DNA from: an uncultured Pelagibacteraceae bacterium
Lineage (GTDB): Bacteria > Pseudomonadota > Alphaproteobacteria > Pelagibacterales > Pelagibacteraceae
Length of the DNA stretch: 38,938 nt
Assembly: GCA_902572475.1 (NCBI GenBank)
Contig: CACGGB010000006.1
Span: 1-38,938, forward strand
Direction: 5' to 3'
The notes below the pieces were generated by a model. That model was not told where the DNA came from. It searched no databases and was given only the letters and a program-made list of their open reading frames with translations. The position numbers were made by a program, and so were the translations under genes. Positions 25,369 to 33,682 of the stretch are shown piece by piece (the first letter of the stretch is position 1; the number at the start of each line of letters is the position of its first letter).

Positions 25369-26745
25369 ATGATTAATAAAAAAAACATAACAAAAATTTA
25401 TTATTTATTTCTCTCTCTACATTTAGTTTTGTGGACAACAATACCGTTTGTTTCAAATGTAAATCTTCCTTTGGATACAATTGAAGCTTTAGCATGGGGC
25501 AGCGATTTAGATTGGGGTTTTAGTAAACACCCGCCTTTTAGTGCTTTTGCAGTGGAGATTTTTTATTTTATATTTGGTTCGCAAGATTGGGCCTATTACT
25601 TATTAAGCCAAATTTTTGTAATTATCTCTTTTATATATGTTTGGAAACTTTCCCAAGAAATTTTTCAAGAAAAAATATACGCTTTAGTATCATTGTTAGC
25701 TTTAGAGAGTATTTTTTATTTTAATTATACAACTCCTGAATTTAATGTAAATGTTAGTCAATTACCTTTCTGGGCATTAACAGTCTTTTATTTTTGGAAG
25801 AGCATACAATCAAACAAAATTCAACATTGGTTGTTATTTGGAATTTTTTCTGCATTAGGATTTTTATCGAAATATTTATTCATTTATATTTTATTTGCTA
25901 CATTTTTGTTTTTATTTCTTGATTTGAAAAAAAATAAAATATTCTTAAAGAATTATTTTTTATCGATTTTAACGTCATTTATAATTGTTCTTCCACACTT
26001 AATTTGGTTATTTGAAAATAATTTTACAACAATAAATTACGGTTTAAATAGATCTAGCTTAATAAGCGTTGAGGTAATTGATTACCTTCTTAATCCATTA
26101 ACTTTTATATTTAAGCAATTCTTTATTCTAATACCGTTTTTTTTATTATTTTTAATATTATTTAAAAATTTGAAATTAAGAATAGACTATAAAAATAAAA
26201 AAACTTTTTTTTTAATTTCAATATGTGTTTTGCCTTTGTTATTAATGTTACTCACATCTATAATTACTGGTGCAAAAATTAGAACAATGTGGATGACGCC
26301 CTTCTACTTGTTTTTTGGAACTTTGTTTGTTCAAATTTTTAAAAAAAATATTGATTTAAAAAAGATTAAAAAATTTTATATTGCTATAATTGTATTTTTC
26401 TTTATTTCGCCAGCAATATATTTTACAATTTCAATTTACGATAAAACAAAAAGAACAGACTACCCAGGTAAAGAAATTTCAAGACTTGTACAAAATAAAT
26501 GGGATGAAAATTTTATTAATGAAATTAAAATAGTGGTAGGAGATGAGTGGTCAGCAGGCAATCTATCATACCATCTTAATTCAAGACCTGTTTGGATTAA
26601 TAATTTAGATAAAGAAAAAGCAACTTCTATCACAGACGAACAAGGTATAATTTATACTGGGAATCCAAAAATTTTAAAAAAAATTTGTCCTGGAGTTTTT
26701 GGGACCATAAGACCAGTTGGTTATTGCATGATAGGTAAAAGATGA
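25369..26745 (+). CDS. GT39/ArnT-like membrane glycosyltransferase
   Basis: This is a 458-residue integral membrane protein with about 9-11 hydrophobic helices. The first periplasmic loop holds the acidic DTIEALAWGSDLDWGFSKHPP stretch, whose D/E pair and HPP resemble the catalytic loop of PMT_2-type enzymes (ArnT and dolichyl-phosphate mannosyltransferase relatives). These move sugar from a polyprenyl-phosphate donor to lipid or protein. A soluble C-terminal part (residues about 370-458) follows. The next gene, a GT2 polyprenyl-phosphate sugar transferase, overlaps by four bases (ATGA) and would supply the donor. Sugar and acceptor are unknown. Confidence 0.82.
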   Translation: MINKKNITKIYYLFLSLHLVLWTTIPFVSNVNLPLDTIEALAWGSDLDWGFSKHPPFSAFAVEIFYFIFGSQDWAYYLLSQIFVIISFIYVWKLSQEIFQEKIYALVSLLALESIFYFNYTTPEFNVNVSQLPFWALTVFYFWKSIQSNKIQHWLLFGIFSALGFLSKYLFIYILFATFLFLFLDLKKNKIFLKNYFLSILTSFIIVLPHLIWLFENNFTTINYGLNRSSLISVEVIDYLLNPLTFIFKQFFILIPFFLLFLILFKNLKLRIDYKNKKTFFLISICVLPLLLMLLTSIITGAKIRTMWMTPFYLFFGTLFVQIFKKNIDLKKIKKFYIAIIVFFFISPAIYFTISIYDKTKRTDYPGKEISRLVQNKWDENFINEIKIVVGDEWSAGNLSYHLNSRPVWINNLDKEKATSITDEQGIIYTGNPKILKKICPGVFGTIRPVGYCMIGKR

Positions 26746-27614
26746 AAAAGATTTTAATTTTAATACCAGTTTATAATGATTGGGACTCTCTTAAAAAGCT
26801 GATAAATGAAATAAATAAAAATATTAAAGATCAAAATGATTTTATATTTAAATGTTTAATTATTAATGATGCTTCAACATTTGAACAGCCAAAACTGGTA
26901 AAACCTAACAATTTAGTGTCTCTAAAAATACTGAACATGAAAGAAAATAAAGGTCATGCAAGATGTAATGCCTTTGGCTTGAAATATGCCAGTGAGAAAG
27001 AAGATTTTGATTATATTATTGTGATGGATGGAGATGGAGAAGACAGACCTGAGGAGTTACAAAGCTTGACTAGAAAAATTCAAGAATATCCAGATAACTC
27101 AGTAGTTGCAAGAAGAATTAAAAGATCAGAAGGTTTTCTTTTCAAATTTTTATACGAATTACATAAATTGATAACTTTGATTTTTACAGGAAAAAAAATA
27201 GATTTTGGAAATTACAGTTGTCTAACAAAAAAGGATGTAGAAACACTTGTCGAAAAGAAAAGTTTATGGGCTAGTTATTCAGGAACTGTAAAAAAATATT
27301 TGAAAAAATTGAGAGATATAAAATCTATAAGAGGTTCACGCTATTTTGGACCATCGAAAATGTCTTTTTTTAATTTGGTAATTCACTCTTTTTCAATTAT
27401 TGCTGTTTTTAAGTATCAGGTTTTCATTAGATCAATTTTAATTATTTTATTATTAATTTATCTGGAGACATTATTTGGCGTAATTATGATATTTTTCCAA
27501 GTGATGATTGTTATATTTAATTTAATTATATTCCTTGTTTCATTAAGAGAAAAAAAGATTGATTTTTCAGTTAGTCAATCAAATTTAGATAACATTAAAA
27601 TAATATCACACTAA
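26742..27614 (+). CDS. GT2 family glycosyltransferase (polyprenyl-phosphate sugar synthase-like)
   Basis: The 290 residues have a GT-A domain: ILIPVYNDWDSL at the N-terminus, NKGHARCNAF, and the metal-binding VMDGDGEDRPEEL (near residue 97). A C-terminal region has two hydrophobic helices (about 225-275) that would hold it to the membrane, as in ArnC/DPM-like enzymes. It probably transfers a sugar from a nucleotide donor to undecaprenyl phosphate for use by the GT39-like enzyme encoded just upstream. Overlap of start and stop (ATGA) supports coupled expression. The protein lacks any specificity clue that I can read. Confidence 0.85.
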   Translation: MKKILILIPVYNDWDSLKKLINEINKNIKDQNDFIFKCLIINDASTFEQPKLVKPNNLVSLKILNMKENKGHARCNAFGLKYASEKEDFDYIIVMDGDGEDRPEELQSLTRKIQEYPDNSVVARRIKRSEGFLFKFLYELHKLITLIFTGKKIDFGNYSCLTKKDVETLVEKKSLWASYSGTVKKYLKKLRDIKSIRGSRYFGPSKMSFFNLVIHSFSIIAVFKYQVFIRSILIILLLIYLETLFGVIMIFFQVMIVIFNLIIFLVSLREKKIDFSVSQSNLDNIKIISH

Positions 27615-27738
27615 AAAGTTGTAATTTGAGTCCCAAAGTGAGTCAAAATGGAATCAAAAGGAGAACATTCTAAAGTCATTAAATGCTATTGTGGATATTG
27701 AAAAACACAGGTACTCTTATTTAACTAAATTTAAAATT

Positions 27739-28098
27739 ATGATGAGATTAAAGTGTCACTGCGGAATGGTTGAAGCGGAAATAAATCTTGAAAATTTTAA
27801 TAAGATTTTGAGATGCAATTGTTCAATATGTAAAAGAAAAGGTGCAATTATGTCTATGGTAAAAAACGAGGATTTTGTAATCACAAAAGGTAAAGAGAAA
27901 TTAAAGCTCTATCAATTTCACTCAAAGGTTGCTAAGCATTATTTTTGTTCCAACTGTGGTATCTACACTCATCATAACCCAAGATCAAATCCCTTAATGA
28001 CCGGTTTCAATATTGGATGCATTGACGAGGTAGATAGTTTTAAATTTGATAAGATCTCAATAAATGATGGATTAAATCATCCCCTAGATAAAAAATAA
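27739..28098 (+). CDS. GFA/CENP-V family zinc-binding protein
   Basis: This 119-residue protein has the GFA-fold zinc pattern: C6-x-C8 (KCHCG), C26, C28 and C31 (RCNCSICKRKG), then C70 and C73 (FCSNCGIYTHH). Relatives are annotated as glutathione-dependent formaldehyde-activating enzyme, though most have no proven activity. I placed the start at the double ATG at 27739/27742 because the family begins at MRLKCHCG. The frame stays open upstream to a TAA at 27622-27624, with GTG (27691) as the only other start-like codon I note. AAGGAG at 27658-27663 is too far from either start to be decisive. The glycerate kinase gene follows after two bases. Confidence 0.82.
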   Translation: MMRLKCHCGMVEAEINLENFNKILRCNCSICKRKGAIMSMVKNEDFVITKGKEKLKLYQFHSKVAKHYFCSNCGIYTHHNPRSNPLMTGFNIGCIDEVDSFKFDKISINDGLNHPLDKK

Positions 28099-28100
28099 AA

Positions 28101-29018
28101 ATGTTTTTTACAGATATTAAATATAAAAAAATCGAAAAAAAATATTTAAATTATCTAAAATCACAAGAAGCACTTTCAGAACCTTTCAGAGATAAAATTG
28201 GCCAACTAAAAAAATTTTATCTTCCAATCAGCACTCGAATATATAGTAGCTTTCTAAAGACCAAAAAAACAAAAGTAATTGGTTTGACAGGAGGACAGGG
28301 TTCTGGAAAATCTACGATTTCTAATATCCTAAAAATAATTTTTCAAGTAGGTTTTGGATTAAAAACTACCATATTCTCAATCGATGATTTTTATAAAACA
28401 TTAAGTGATAGAAAAAAAATGTCTTTAAATGTAAATCCTTTATTTTTGACTAGAGGAGTGCCTGGTACACATGACACTCGTTTATTATTTAATTGTATTC
28501 AAAAATTAAAAAAATCTAAATTTGAAAAATTTTACATTCCTAAATTTGACAAATCTATAGATAATAGATTACCAAAAAATAAATGGCAAAGAATAGAAAA
28601 AAAACCAGAAATAGTTATTTTTGAAGGTTGGTGTGTTGGTGCAGAACCACAAAAAAAAAAAGATTTATTAAAATCAATAAATACTCTAGAAGAGCATAAA
28701 GACAAAAAAAGAATTTGGAGAACTAAAGTGAACGATGAACTTAAAAAAAATTATAAAAAAATCTTCAATTTAATTGATACTCTAATTTTTTTAAAAGTTC
28801 CAAGTTTTAAACATGTATATAAATGGAGATCATTACAGGAAAAAAAATTGAGACTTTCATCTAGCGGAAAGAAAATTATGACTGATAATCAAATTAAAAA
28901 TTTCATTATGTATTATGAAAGAATTACAAAACATATGTTCTTTACACTAGAAAAAAAAGCGAAATTTGTAATAAAGATAGATAATAAACATCGATTCAAA
29001 TCAATTAAAATAAATTAA
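28101..29018 (+). CDS. D-glycerate 3-kinase-like P-loop kinase
   Basis: The 305-residue protein has Walker A in GLTGGQGSGKST (61-72), IFSIDDFYKTL, which positions a catalytic aspartate as in uridine/pantothenate kinase-fold enzymes, and RGVPGTHDT. IVIFEGWCVGA is a Walker-B-like strand. These features match the plant GLYK/yeast Tda10 family, where the plant member phosphorylates D-glycerate to 3-phosphoglycerate. In this organism it might return glyoxylate-derived glycerate to central metabolism, but that is inference. A run of 11 adenines at 28651-28661 encodes the lysine stretch. Its stop is followed directly by the TolC-like start codon. Confidence 0.82.
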   Translation: MFFTDIKYKKIEKKYLNYLKSQEALSEPFRDKIGQLKKFYLPISTRIYSSFLKTKKTKVIGLTGGQGSGKSTISNILKIIFQVGFGLKTTIFSIDDFYKTLSDRKKMSLNVNPLFLTRGVPGTHDTRLLFNCIQKLKKSKFEKFYIPKFDKSIDNRLPKNKWQRIEKKPEIVIFEGWCVGAEPQKKKDLLKSINTLEEHKDKKRIWRTKVNDELKKNYKKIFNLIDTLIFLKVPSFKHVYKWRSLQEKKLRLSSSGKKIMTDNQIKNFIMYYERITKHMFFTLEKKAKFVIKIDNKHRFKSIKIN

Positions 29019-30305
29019 ATGAAAAAAATTATTTTTATTTTAAATTTTTTAATAATTTCTAGTCTTGGAGCAGAAGAGAATTTTAAATATTTTTTAAATA
29101 AAGCTTTAGAGAATAATTTACAACTCAATGCAGAGAGAAAATCTTTGGAGGCAACAAAACAAAATAAAATTATTTCAAGAAGCGAATTTTTACCAAGTAT
29201 AACAATATCTGGAAATCAAACTAGCACAACCTCAACTAATAGAACTAATCAAAGCGGTACAAATCTTTCAGATACAAATATTGACTCAGAAAACAAAACT
29301 TTATCTTTAGAGCAAAAAATATTTTCAGGTTTTAAAGGAATTAATACTTTTAAAAAAACAGAACTTGAAACTCAAAAAGCTAGTTTAGAGCTAAAACAAG
29401 TTGAACAACAAACAATTTTAGATACTGCTACAGCTTATTTCGATTTAATTTATAAATCCAAAAACGAAAATATAAATATAGCAAATGTAAATTTATATGA
29501 GAGACAGGTCGAGTCAGATAATGCAAGATTGCAAAAAGGGGAAATAACTCTTACTGATTTAGCTCAATCAGAATCCTCTTTAGCTGGAGCCAGAGCAAGT
29601 TTAATTAATGCACGAACCGAGCTGCTATCTGCCAAGACTTACTTTGAAAGAGTTATAGGAGAAAAATCGCCAAATACTCAAAGCTTGAATGAGAAAGTTT
29701 TTTTAGATATTCCAAATACTTTAAATTCTTCACTCGAGTCAGCAAATTTAAATAATATCAAACTTCTTATTGCTAAGCTTGATTATGAAATATCTGAAAA
29801 AGAATTAAATATTGAAAGATCTAGACTTTCACCGTCTGCCTCAATTAAAATTTCGAAATCAGAAAATAATGACTTTAGCACCTCTGTAGATGAACAAGAT
29901 GACGAAACAGTTCAGGCAACAATTACCTGGCCTCTCATTAAAGGCGGTGAAAATATCTCATCAATTAAAAAATCCTCTTTTGATAAACAGCGTGCGAAAC
30001 TAATTTTGCAAGATACTAAAAATAGCGTAAAAACCAATACATTTGACTCATGGTCAAAATATCAATCGTCAAAAAGTGTCCTTGAGGCTACTAAATCACA
30101 ACTTAAAGCAGCTGAAATTGCTAATGAAGGCATTACCCTTGAATATGACACAGGAGATACAAGAACAACACTAGACCTAATTCAATCAAGAAGTTTATTG
30201 CTTGATGCTAGAATTGCTTTTGCTAAATCAGAGAGGGACTTTATAATTTCTCAGTTCGAACTTTCAAATCAAATAGGTACTCTTTCAAATAAAACATTAA
30301 AATAA
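29019..30305 (+). CDS. tolC: TolC-like outer-membrane efflux protein
   Basis: The 428 residues begin with a signal peptide (MKKIIFILNFLIISSLGA), probably cleaved after A18. Two repeated helical outer-membrane factor domains follow: LNKALENNLQLNAERKSLEA opens the first, and TDLAQSESSLAGARA and LDLIQSRSLLLDARIA mark the paired coiled-coil helices. TolC trimers form the exit duct of type I secretion and RND/ABC efflux systems. No membrane-fusion protein or inner-membrane pump is adjacent, so its partners must be elsewhere. The start directly follows the kinase stop. It ends the run begun at 25369. Confidence 0.9.
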   Translation: MKKIIFILNFLIISSLGAEENFKYFLNKALENNLQLNAERKSLEATKQNKIISRSEFLPSITISGNQTSTTSTNRTNQSGTNLSDTNIDSENKTLSLEQKIFSGFKGINTFKKTELETQKASLELKQVEQQTILDTATAYFDLIYKSKNENINIANVNLYERQVESDNARLQKGEITLTDLAQSESSLAGARASLINARTELLSAKTYFERVIGEKSPNTQSLNEKVFLDIPNTLNSSLESANLNNIKLLIAKLDYEISEKELNIERSRLSPSASIKISKSENNDFSTSVDEQDDETVQATITWPLIKGGENISSIKKSSFDKQRAKLILQDTKNSVKTNTFDSWSKYQSSKSVLEATKSQLKAAEIANEGITLEYDTGDTRTTLDLIQSRSLLLDARIAFAKSERDFIISQFELSNQIGTLSNKTLK

Positions 30306-30334
30306 CCTTGATTTATAGGGACTATTTAAAGACC

Positions 30335-30362
30335 TTGATAAAAAGAACAAAATGTGTACATT
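30335..30362 (+). promoter_or_regulatory. recA promoter with possible LexA site in the spacer
   Basis: TTGATA (30335-30340) and TACATT (30357-30362) form a -35/-10 pair with a 16 bp spacer. Between and touching them, GAAC-N7-GTAC (30345-30359) differs at one base from the alphaproteobacterial SOS box GAAC-N7-GAAC (GTTC-N7-GTTC on the other strand). That is the position where a repressor would block recA. The promoter is inferred from consensus only. Confidence 0.5.
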
Positions 30363-30398
30363 TAAATTAACGATTCGAACAAAAAAAAAGGATAAAAA

Positions 30399-31502
30399 AT
30401 GACAAAAAATAACTTAAAAGTAGTAAAATCAGACAATAAAAAACAGCAAGAATTAAAAGAGAAAAACAAGTCTTTAGAAGCCGCAATTAGTCAAATAGAT
30501 CAAAACTTTGGAAAAGGCTCTGTAATGAGACTTGGTCAACAACAAGCTTTAGACGTAGAAGCTATATCAACGGGATCTTTAAGTTTAGATTTAGCTTTAG
30601 GAATAGGGGGACTACCCAAAGGAAGAATTATAGAAATTTATGGACCTGAGTCTTCGGGAAAAACAACTTTAGCCTTGCAAGTAGTTGCTGAGGCACAAAA
30701 AGCTGGTGGTATATGTGCTTTTGTTGATGCTGAACATGCTATGGACCCAGTCTATGCAAAAAAATTAGGTGTTAAAACAGAAGAACTACTAATTTCTCAA
30801 CCAGATACTGGCGAACAGGCTTTAGAAATAACTGATACATTAATTAAATCAGGATCAGTATCTGTTTTGGTAGTGGACTCTGTAGCTGCATTAACTCCAA
30901 AAGCTGAGTTAGAGGGAGAAATGGGCGACCACCATGTTGGCTTACAATCAAGATTAATGAGTCAAGCCTTAAGAAAAATTACCGGATCAGTTTCTAAATC
31001 TAACACAATGGTAATATTTATAAACCAAATAAGAATGAAAATTGGTGTTATGTTTGGTAATCCAGAAACTACATCTGGCGGAAACGCACTAAAATTTTAT
31101 TCATCTGTAAGAATGGATATTAGAAGGATAGGGGCAATCAAAGAAAAAGACCAAATTATTGGTAACTCAACAAGAGTGAAAGTAATTAAAAACAAAGTTG
31201 CGCCTCCATTCAAAGTTGTAGAATTTGATTTAATGTATGGAAAGGGAATTAGTAAATTGGGTGAATTAATTGATCTTGGTACAAAAGCAGGTGTGGTTGA
31301 AAAATCAGGTGCTTGGTATGCCTATAAAGGAGAAAAGATTGGTCAAGGTAGAGAAAACGCGAAAATTTATCTACAAAAAAACCCTAATGTAGCAGCAGAA
31401 ATAGAAAAAATTATTAGAGACGAAGCTTCTGCGATTAGCAAAGAGCTAGAAGGCAATCCTTCAGCAAACGAAAAAATTAGCGATAAAAAAGAAGAAGAGT
31501 AA
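30399..31502 (+). CDS. recA: Recombinase RecA
   Basis: It forms the ATP-dependent filament on single-stranded DNA for homologous recombination and SOS induction. The 367 residues show the conserved GKGSVMRLG, Walker [10 protein letters not shown] (82-90), [10 protein letters not shown], Walker B region [15 protein letters not shown]1/L2 loops ([18 protein letters not shown] and [20 protein letters not shown]) and an acidic C-terminus. The first 20 residues are a polar, lysine-rich extension. It has its own promoter region of about 90 bp with AAGGAT before the ATG, and it is followed by a GC-rich hairpin. Confidence 0.98.
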   Translation: MTKNNLKVVKSDNKKQQELKEKNKSLEAAISQIDQNFGKGSVMRLGQQQALDVEAISTGSLSLDLALGIGGLPKGRIIEIYGPESSGKTTLALQVVAEAQKAGGICAFVDAEHAMDPVYAKKLGVKTEELLISQPDTGEQALEITDTLIKSGSVSVLVVDSVAALTPKAELEGEMGDHHVGLQSRLMSQALRKITGSVSKSNTMVIFINQIRMKIGVMFGNPETTSGGNALKFYSSVRMDIRRIGAIKEKDQIIGNSTRVKVIKNKVAPPFKVVEFDLMYGKGISKLGELIDLGTKAGVVEKSGAWYAYKGEKIGQGRENAKIYLQKNPNVAAEIEKIIRDEASAISKELEGNPSANEKISDKKEEE

Positions 31503-31521
31503 TTCTTCTGCCATCATTTCA

Positions 31522-31550
31522 ACGGGAGGTTTAATTAAAATCTCCCGTTT
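31522..31550 (+). terminator. Hairpin after recA, likely terminator
   Basis: AACGGGAG (31522-31529) pairs with CTCCCGTT (31543-31550), with inner TTTAATTAAA able to extend the fold. The T-rich tract after it is short (TTTCTC), so termination may be partial. It begins about 20 bp past the recA stop. Confidence 0.6.
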
Positions 31551-31626
31551 CTCATGAAATCTCAACTCAAAATTGATTAATCCTACATTTAGTGATTAAA
31601 AAATTTGGGTCAAAAATACATGTGTA

Positions 31627-31643
31627 CAATCTAGTTCAGATTG
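31627..31643. repeat. Inverted repeat ahead of aldehyde dehydrogenase
   Basis: CAATCT (31627-31632) and AGATTG (31638-31643) flank AGTTC, about 35 bp before the aldehyde dehydrogenase start. It could be an operator or short leader hairpin; no regulator is known. An AAGGGGG-type ribosome binding site follows at about 31668-31673. Confidence 0.4.
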
Positions 31644-31677
31644 GTTTTAATTAAAAAAAAGAACAAAAGGGGGAAAA

Positions 31678-33231
31678 ATGAGTACACAACAAGCATCAAA
31701 CTCAAAAGTGTCTTCATCTTTAGATACCTCTCATTTGAAGGTTAAATTTCCATTTAAAGCTAAATATGGAAACTACATTAACGGAAAATTTGTAGAACCT
31801 AAATCTGGAAAGTATTTTGATAATACTACTCCTATCACTAATGAAGTTATCTGTAAGGTGCCAAGATCGAACGAGAAAGACGTTGATTTCGCTTTAGACG
31901 CAGCTCACGCAGCATTTCCTGCATGGGGAAAAACATCAATTGGAGAGAGATCAAATATTCTCTTAAAAATTGCTGATGTTATAGAGAAAAATCTTAACGT
32001 TTTAGCGACAGCAGAATGTTTAGACAATGGTAAGCCAATAAGAGAATGTATGGCTGCAGATTTGCCTTTGGTAATTGATCATTGGAGATATTTTGCAGGA
32101 GTAATAAGAGCAGAGGAAGGTTCAGTTGCTGAAATAAGCAATAGTGAATATTCTTACCACATACCTGAACCATTAGGTGTGGTTGGACAAATTATTCCAT
32201 GGAACTTCCCATTATTAATGGCAACATGGAAACTTGCACCGGCTTTGGCTGCAGGAAATTGTGTTGTATTAAAACCAGCTGAACAAACACCAGCATCAAT
32301 CATGTTGTTAATGGAACTAATTGGAGATCTATTACCAGCAGGTGTTGTTAACGTTGTAAGCGGATATGGTCTTGAAGCAGGTAAACCACTAGCATCTTCT
32401 AAAAGAATTAAGAAGATAGCTTTTACTGGTGAAACTACTACTGGACGTTTGATTATGCAGTACGCATCTCAAAACTTAATTCCAATTACTTTAGAATTAG
32501 GTGGTAAATCGCCAAATATTTTCTTTGAAGATGTTTTGGCAAAAGATGACGACTTCTTTGACAAATGTTTAGAAGGTTTTGCTATGTTTACGCTTAACCA
32601 AGGAGAAGTTTGCACTTGTCCAAGCAGAGCTTTAATTCAAGAATCTATTTATGATAAATTCATGGAAAGAGCTATCGCAAGAACAAAAGCTGTTAAACAA
32701 GACAATCCTTTAAAAATGGAGACTATGATTGGAGCTCAAGCTTCACTAGAACAAATGGAAAAAATTAAATCTTATCTAGATTTAGGTAAGAAAGAGGGTG
32801 CCAAAGTTCTATGTGGTGGTAGTGCAGCTAAAATTAATAGTGGATTAGAAAAAGGAAACTATATCCAACCAACTATCTTTGAAGGCAAAAACAATATGCG
32901 AATATTCCAAGAGGAGATCTTTGGACCTGTAGTGTCAGTTACTAAGTTTAAAGATGAGAAAGAAGCATTAGAAATAGCTAATGATACTCTTTATGGACTA
33001 GGAGCAGGTGTTTGGACTAGAGATGGTAACGTTGCATACAGAATGGGTAGAGGTATTGAAGCAGGTAGAGTTTGGACAAACTGTTACCATGCATACCCGG
33101 CTCACGCTGCGTTTGGTGGATACAAACAATCTGGTATCGGAAGAGAAACTCACAAAATGATGCTAAATCATTACAGACAAGTTAAGAACTTACACGTGTC
33201 TTACAGTGAGAAAAAATTAGGCTTCTTTTAA
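31678..33231 (+). CDS. NAD-dependent aldehyde dehydrogenase, AldB/ExaC-like
   Basis: It oxidises an aldehyde, probably acetaldehyde or similar short aldehydes, to the acid. The 517 residues hold the full family set: [23 protein letters not shown] (NAD-binding start), [19 protein letters not shown]273 in LELGGKSPN (general base) and the catalytic C312 in [11 protein letters not shown]. The last motif is typical of the AldB/ExaC/AcoD subgroup rather than betaine-aldehyde enzymes. A strong AAGGGGG ribosome binding site and an isolated leader suggest high expression. The downstream DUF779 gene, a frequent companion of this subgroup, supports the assignment. The true substrate is not readable. Confidence 0.93.
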   Translation: MSTQQASNSKVSSSLDTSHLKVKFPFKAKYGNYINGKFVEPKSGKYFDNTTPITNEVICKVPRSNEKDVDFALDAAHAAFPAWGKTSIGERSNILLKIADVIEKNLNVLATAECLDNGKPIRECMAADLPLVIDHWRYFAGVIRAEEGSVAEISNSEYSYHIPEPLGVVGQIIPWNFPLLMATWKLAPALAAGNCVVLKPAEQTPASIMLLMELIGDLLPAGVVNVVSGYGLEAGKPLASSKRIKKIAFTGETTTGRLIMQYASQNLIPITLELGGKSPNIFFEDVLAKDDDFFDKCLEGFAMFTLNQGEVCTCPSRALIQESIYDKFMERAIARTKAVKQDNPLKMETMIGAQASLEQMEKIKSYLDLGKKEGAKVLCGGSAAKINSGLEKGNYIQPTIFEGKNNMRIFQEEIFGPVVSVTKFKDEKEALEIANDTLYGLGAGVWTRDGNVAYRMGRGIEAGRVWTNCYHAYPAHAAFGGYKQSGIGRETHKMMLNHYRQVKNLHVSYSEKKLGFF

Positions 33232-33246
33232 CCAATAATATATAAT

Positions 33247-33271
33247 GGCCCATGATTCAAAATCATGGGCC
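33247..33271. repeat. Perfect 11-bp hairpin between ALDH and DUF779 genes
   Basis: GGCCCATGATT (33247-33257) pairs perfectly with AATCATGGGCC (33261-33271) around a three-base CAA loop. It begins 15 bp after the aldehyde dehydrogenase stop and is not followed by a T tract, so it is not a classic terminator. It may protect the upstream mRNA end or lower downstream expression. Confidence 0.85.
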
Positions 33272-33282
33272 GAAATATAGAA

Positions 33283-33639
33283 ATGAAAGTATCATTTACA
33301 TTATCAGCAAAAAAACTATTAAGTGAAATTAAAGAAGTTCATGGTGATGATCTTTTATTTCATCAATCAGGCGGATGTTGTGATGGCAGTGCGCCTATGT
33401 GTTTTCCAGCCAAAGAATATCAAGTAGGTAACAGTGATGTAAAACTAGGAGAGGTAGATGGAACCCCTTTTTATATGAATGAGGATCAATACGAAAAGTG
33501 GAAACACACAGATCTAACAATTGATGCAGTTAAAGGTATTGGAGGGATGTTTTCATTAGATAATGGTACAGGACAAAGATTTCTTACAAAATCTGAAATA
33601 TGCGTTGTTGTAAACAACGATAAAAAGCAGACTAATTAA
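33283..33639 (+). CDS. DUF779 family protein
   Basis: This is a 118-residue member of DUF779, a small family of unknown function often encoded beside acetaldehyde-type dehydrogenases. The conserved block is FHQSGGCCDGSAPMCFP, with a CC pair and a third cysteine that could bind metal. Later segments are EVDGTPFYM and GIGGMFSLDNGTGQRF. I placed the start at the ATG at 33283 (MKVSFTLSAKK). An in-frame ATG at 33265 lies inside the right arm of the hairpin, where it would be sequestered. Co-expression with the dehydrogenase is likely. Biochemical role unknown. Confidence 0.8.
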   Translation: MKVSFTLSAKKLLSEIKEVHGDDLLFHQSGGCCDGSAPMCFPAKEYQVGNSDVKLGEVDGTPFYMNEDQYEKWKHTDLTIDAVKGIGGMFSLDNGTGQRFLTKSEICVVVNNDKKQTN

Positions 33640-33682
33640 TCTCTTTATAGACAAGTTCTAAAATATCTGTATTTAATTAAAT

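Noticed and set aside
31624-31637. GTAC-N6-GTTC upstream of aldehyde dehydrogenase as a second LexA box
   Set aside because: The spacer is six, not seven, bases, and the gene is not an SOS function; the nearby CAATCT/AGATTG repeat explains the symmetry better.
33265-33282. DUF779 start at the ATG at 33265
   Set aside because: That ATG is inside the right arm of a perfect hairpin and the extra residues do not match the family; the ATG at 33283 fits better.
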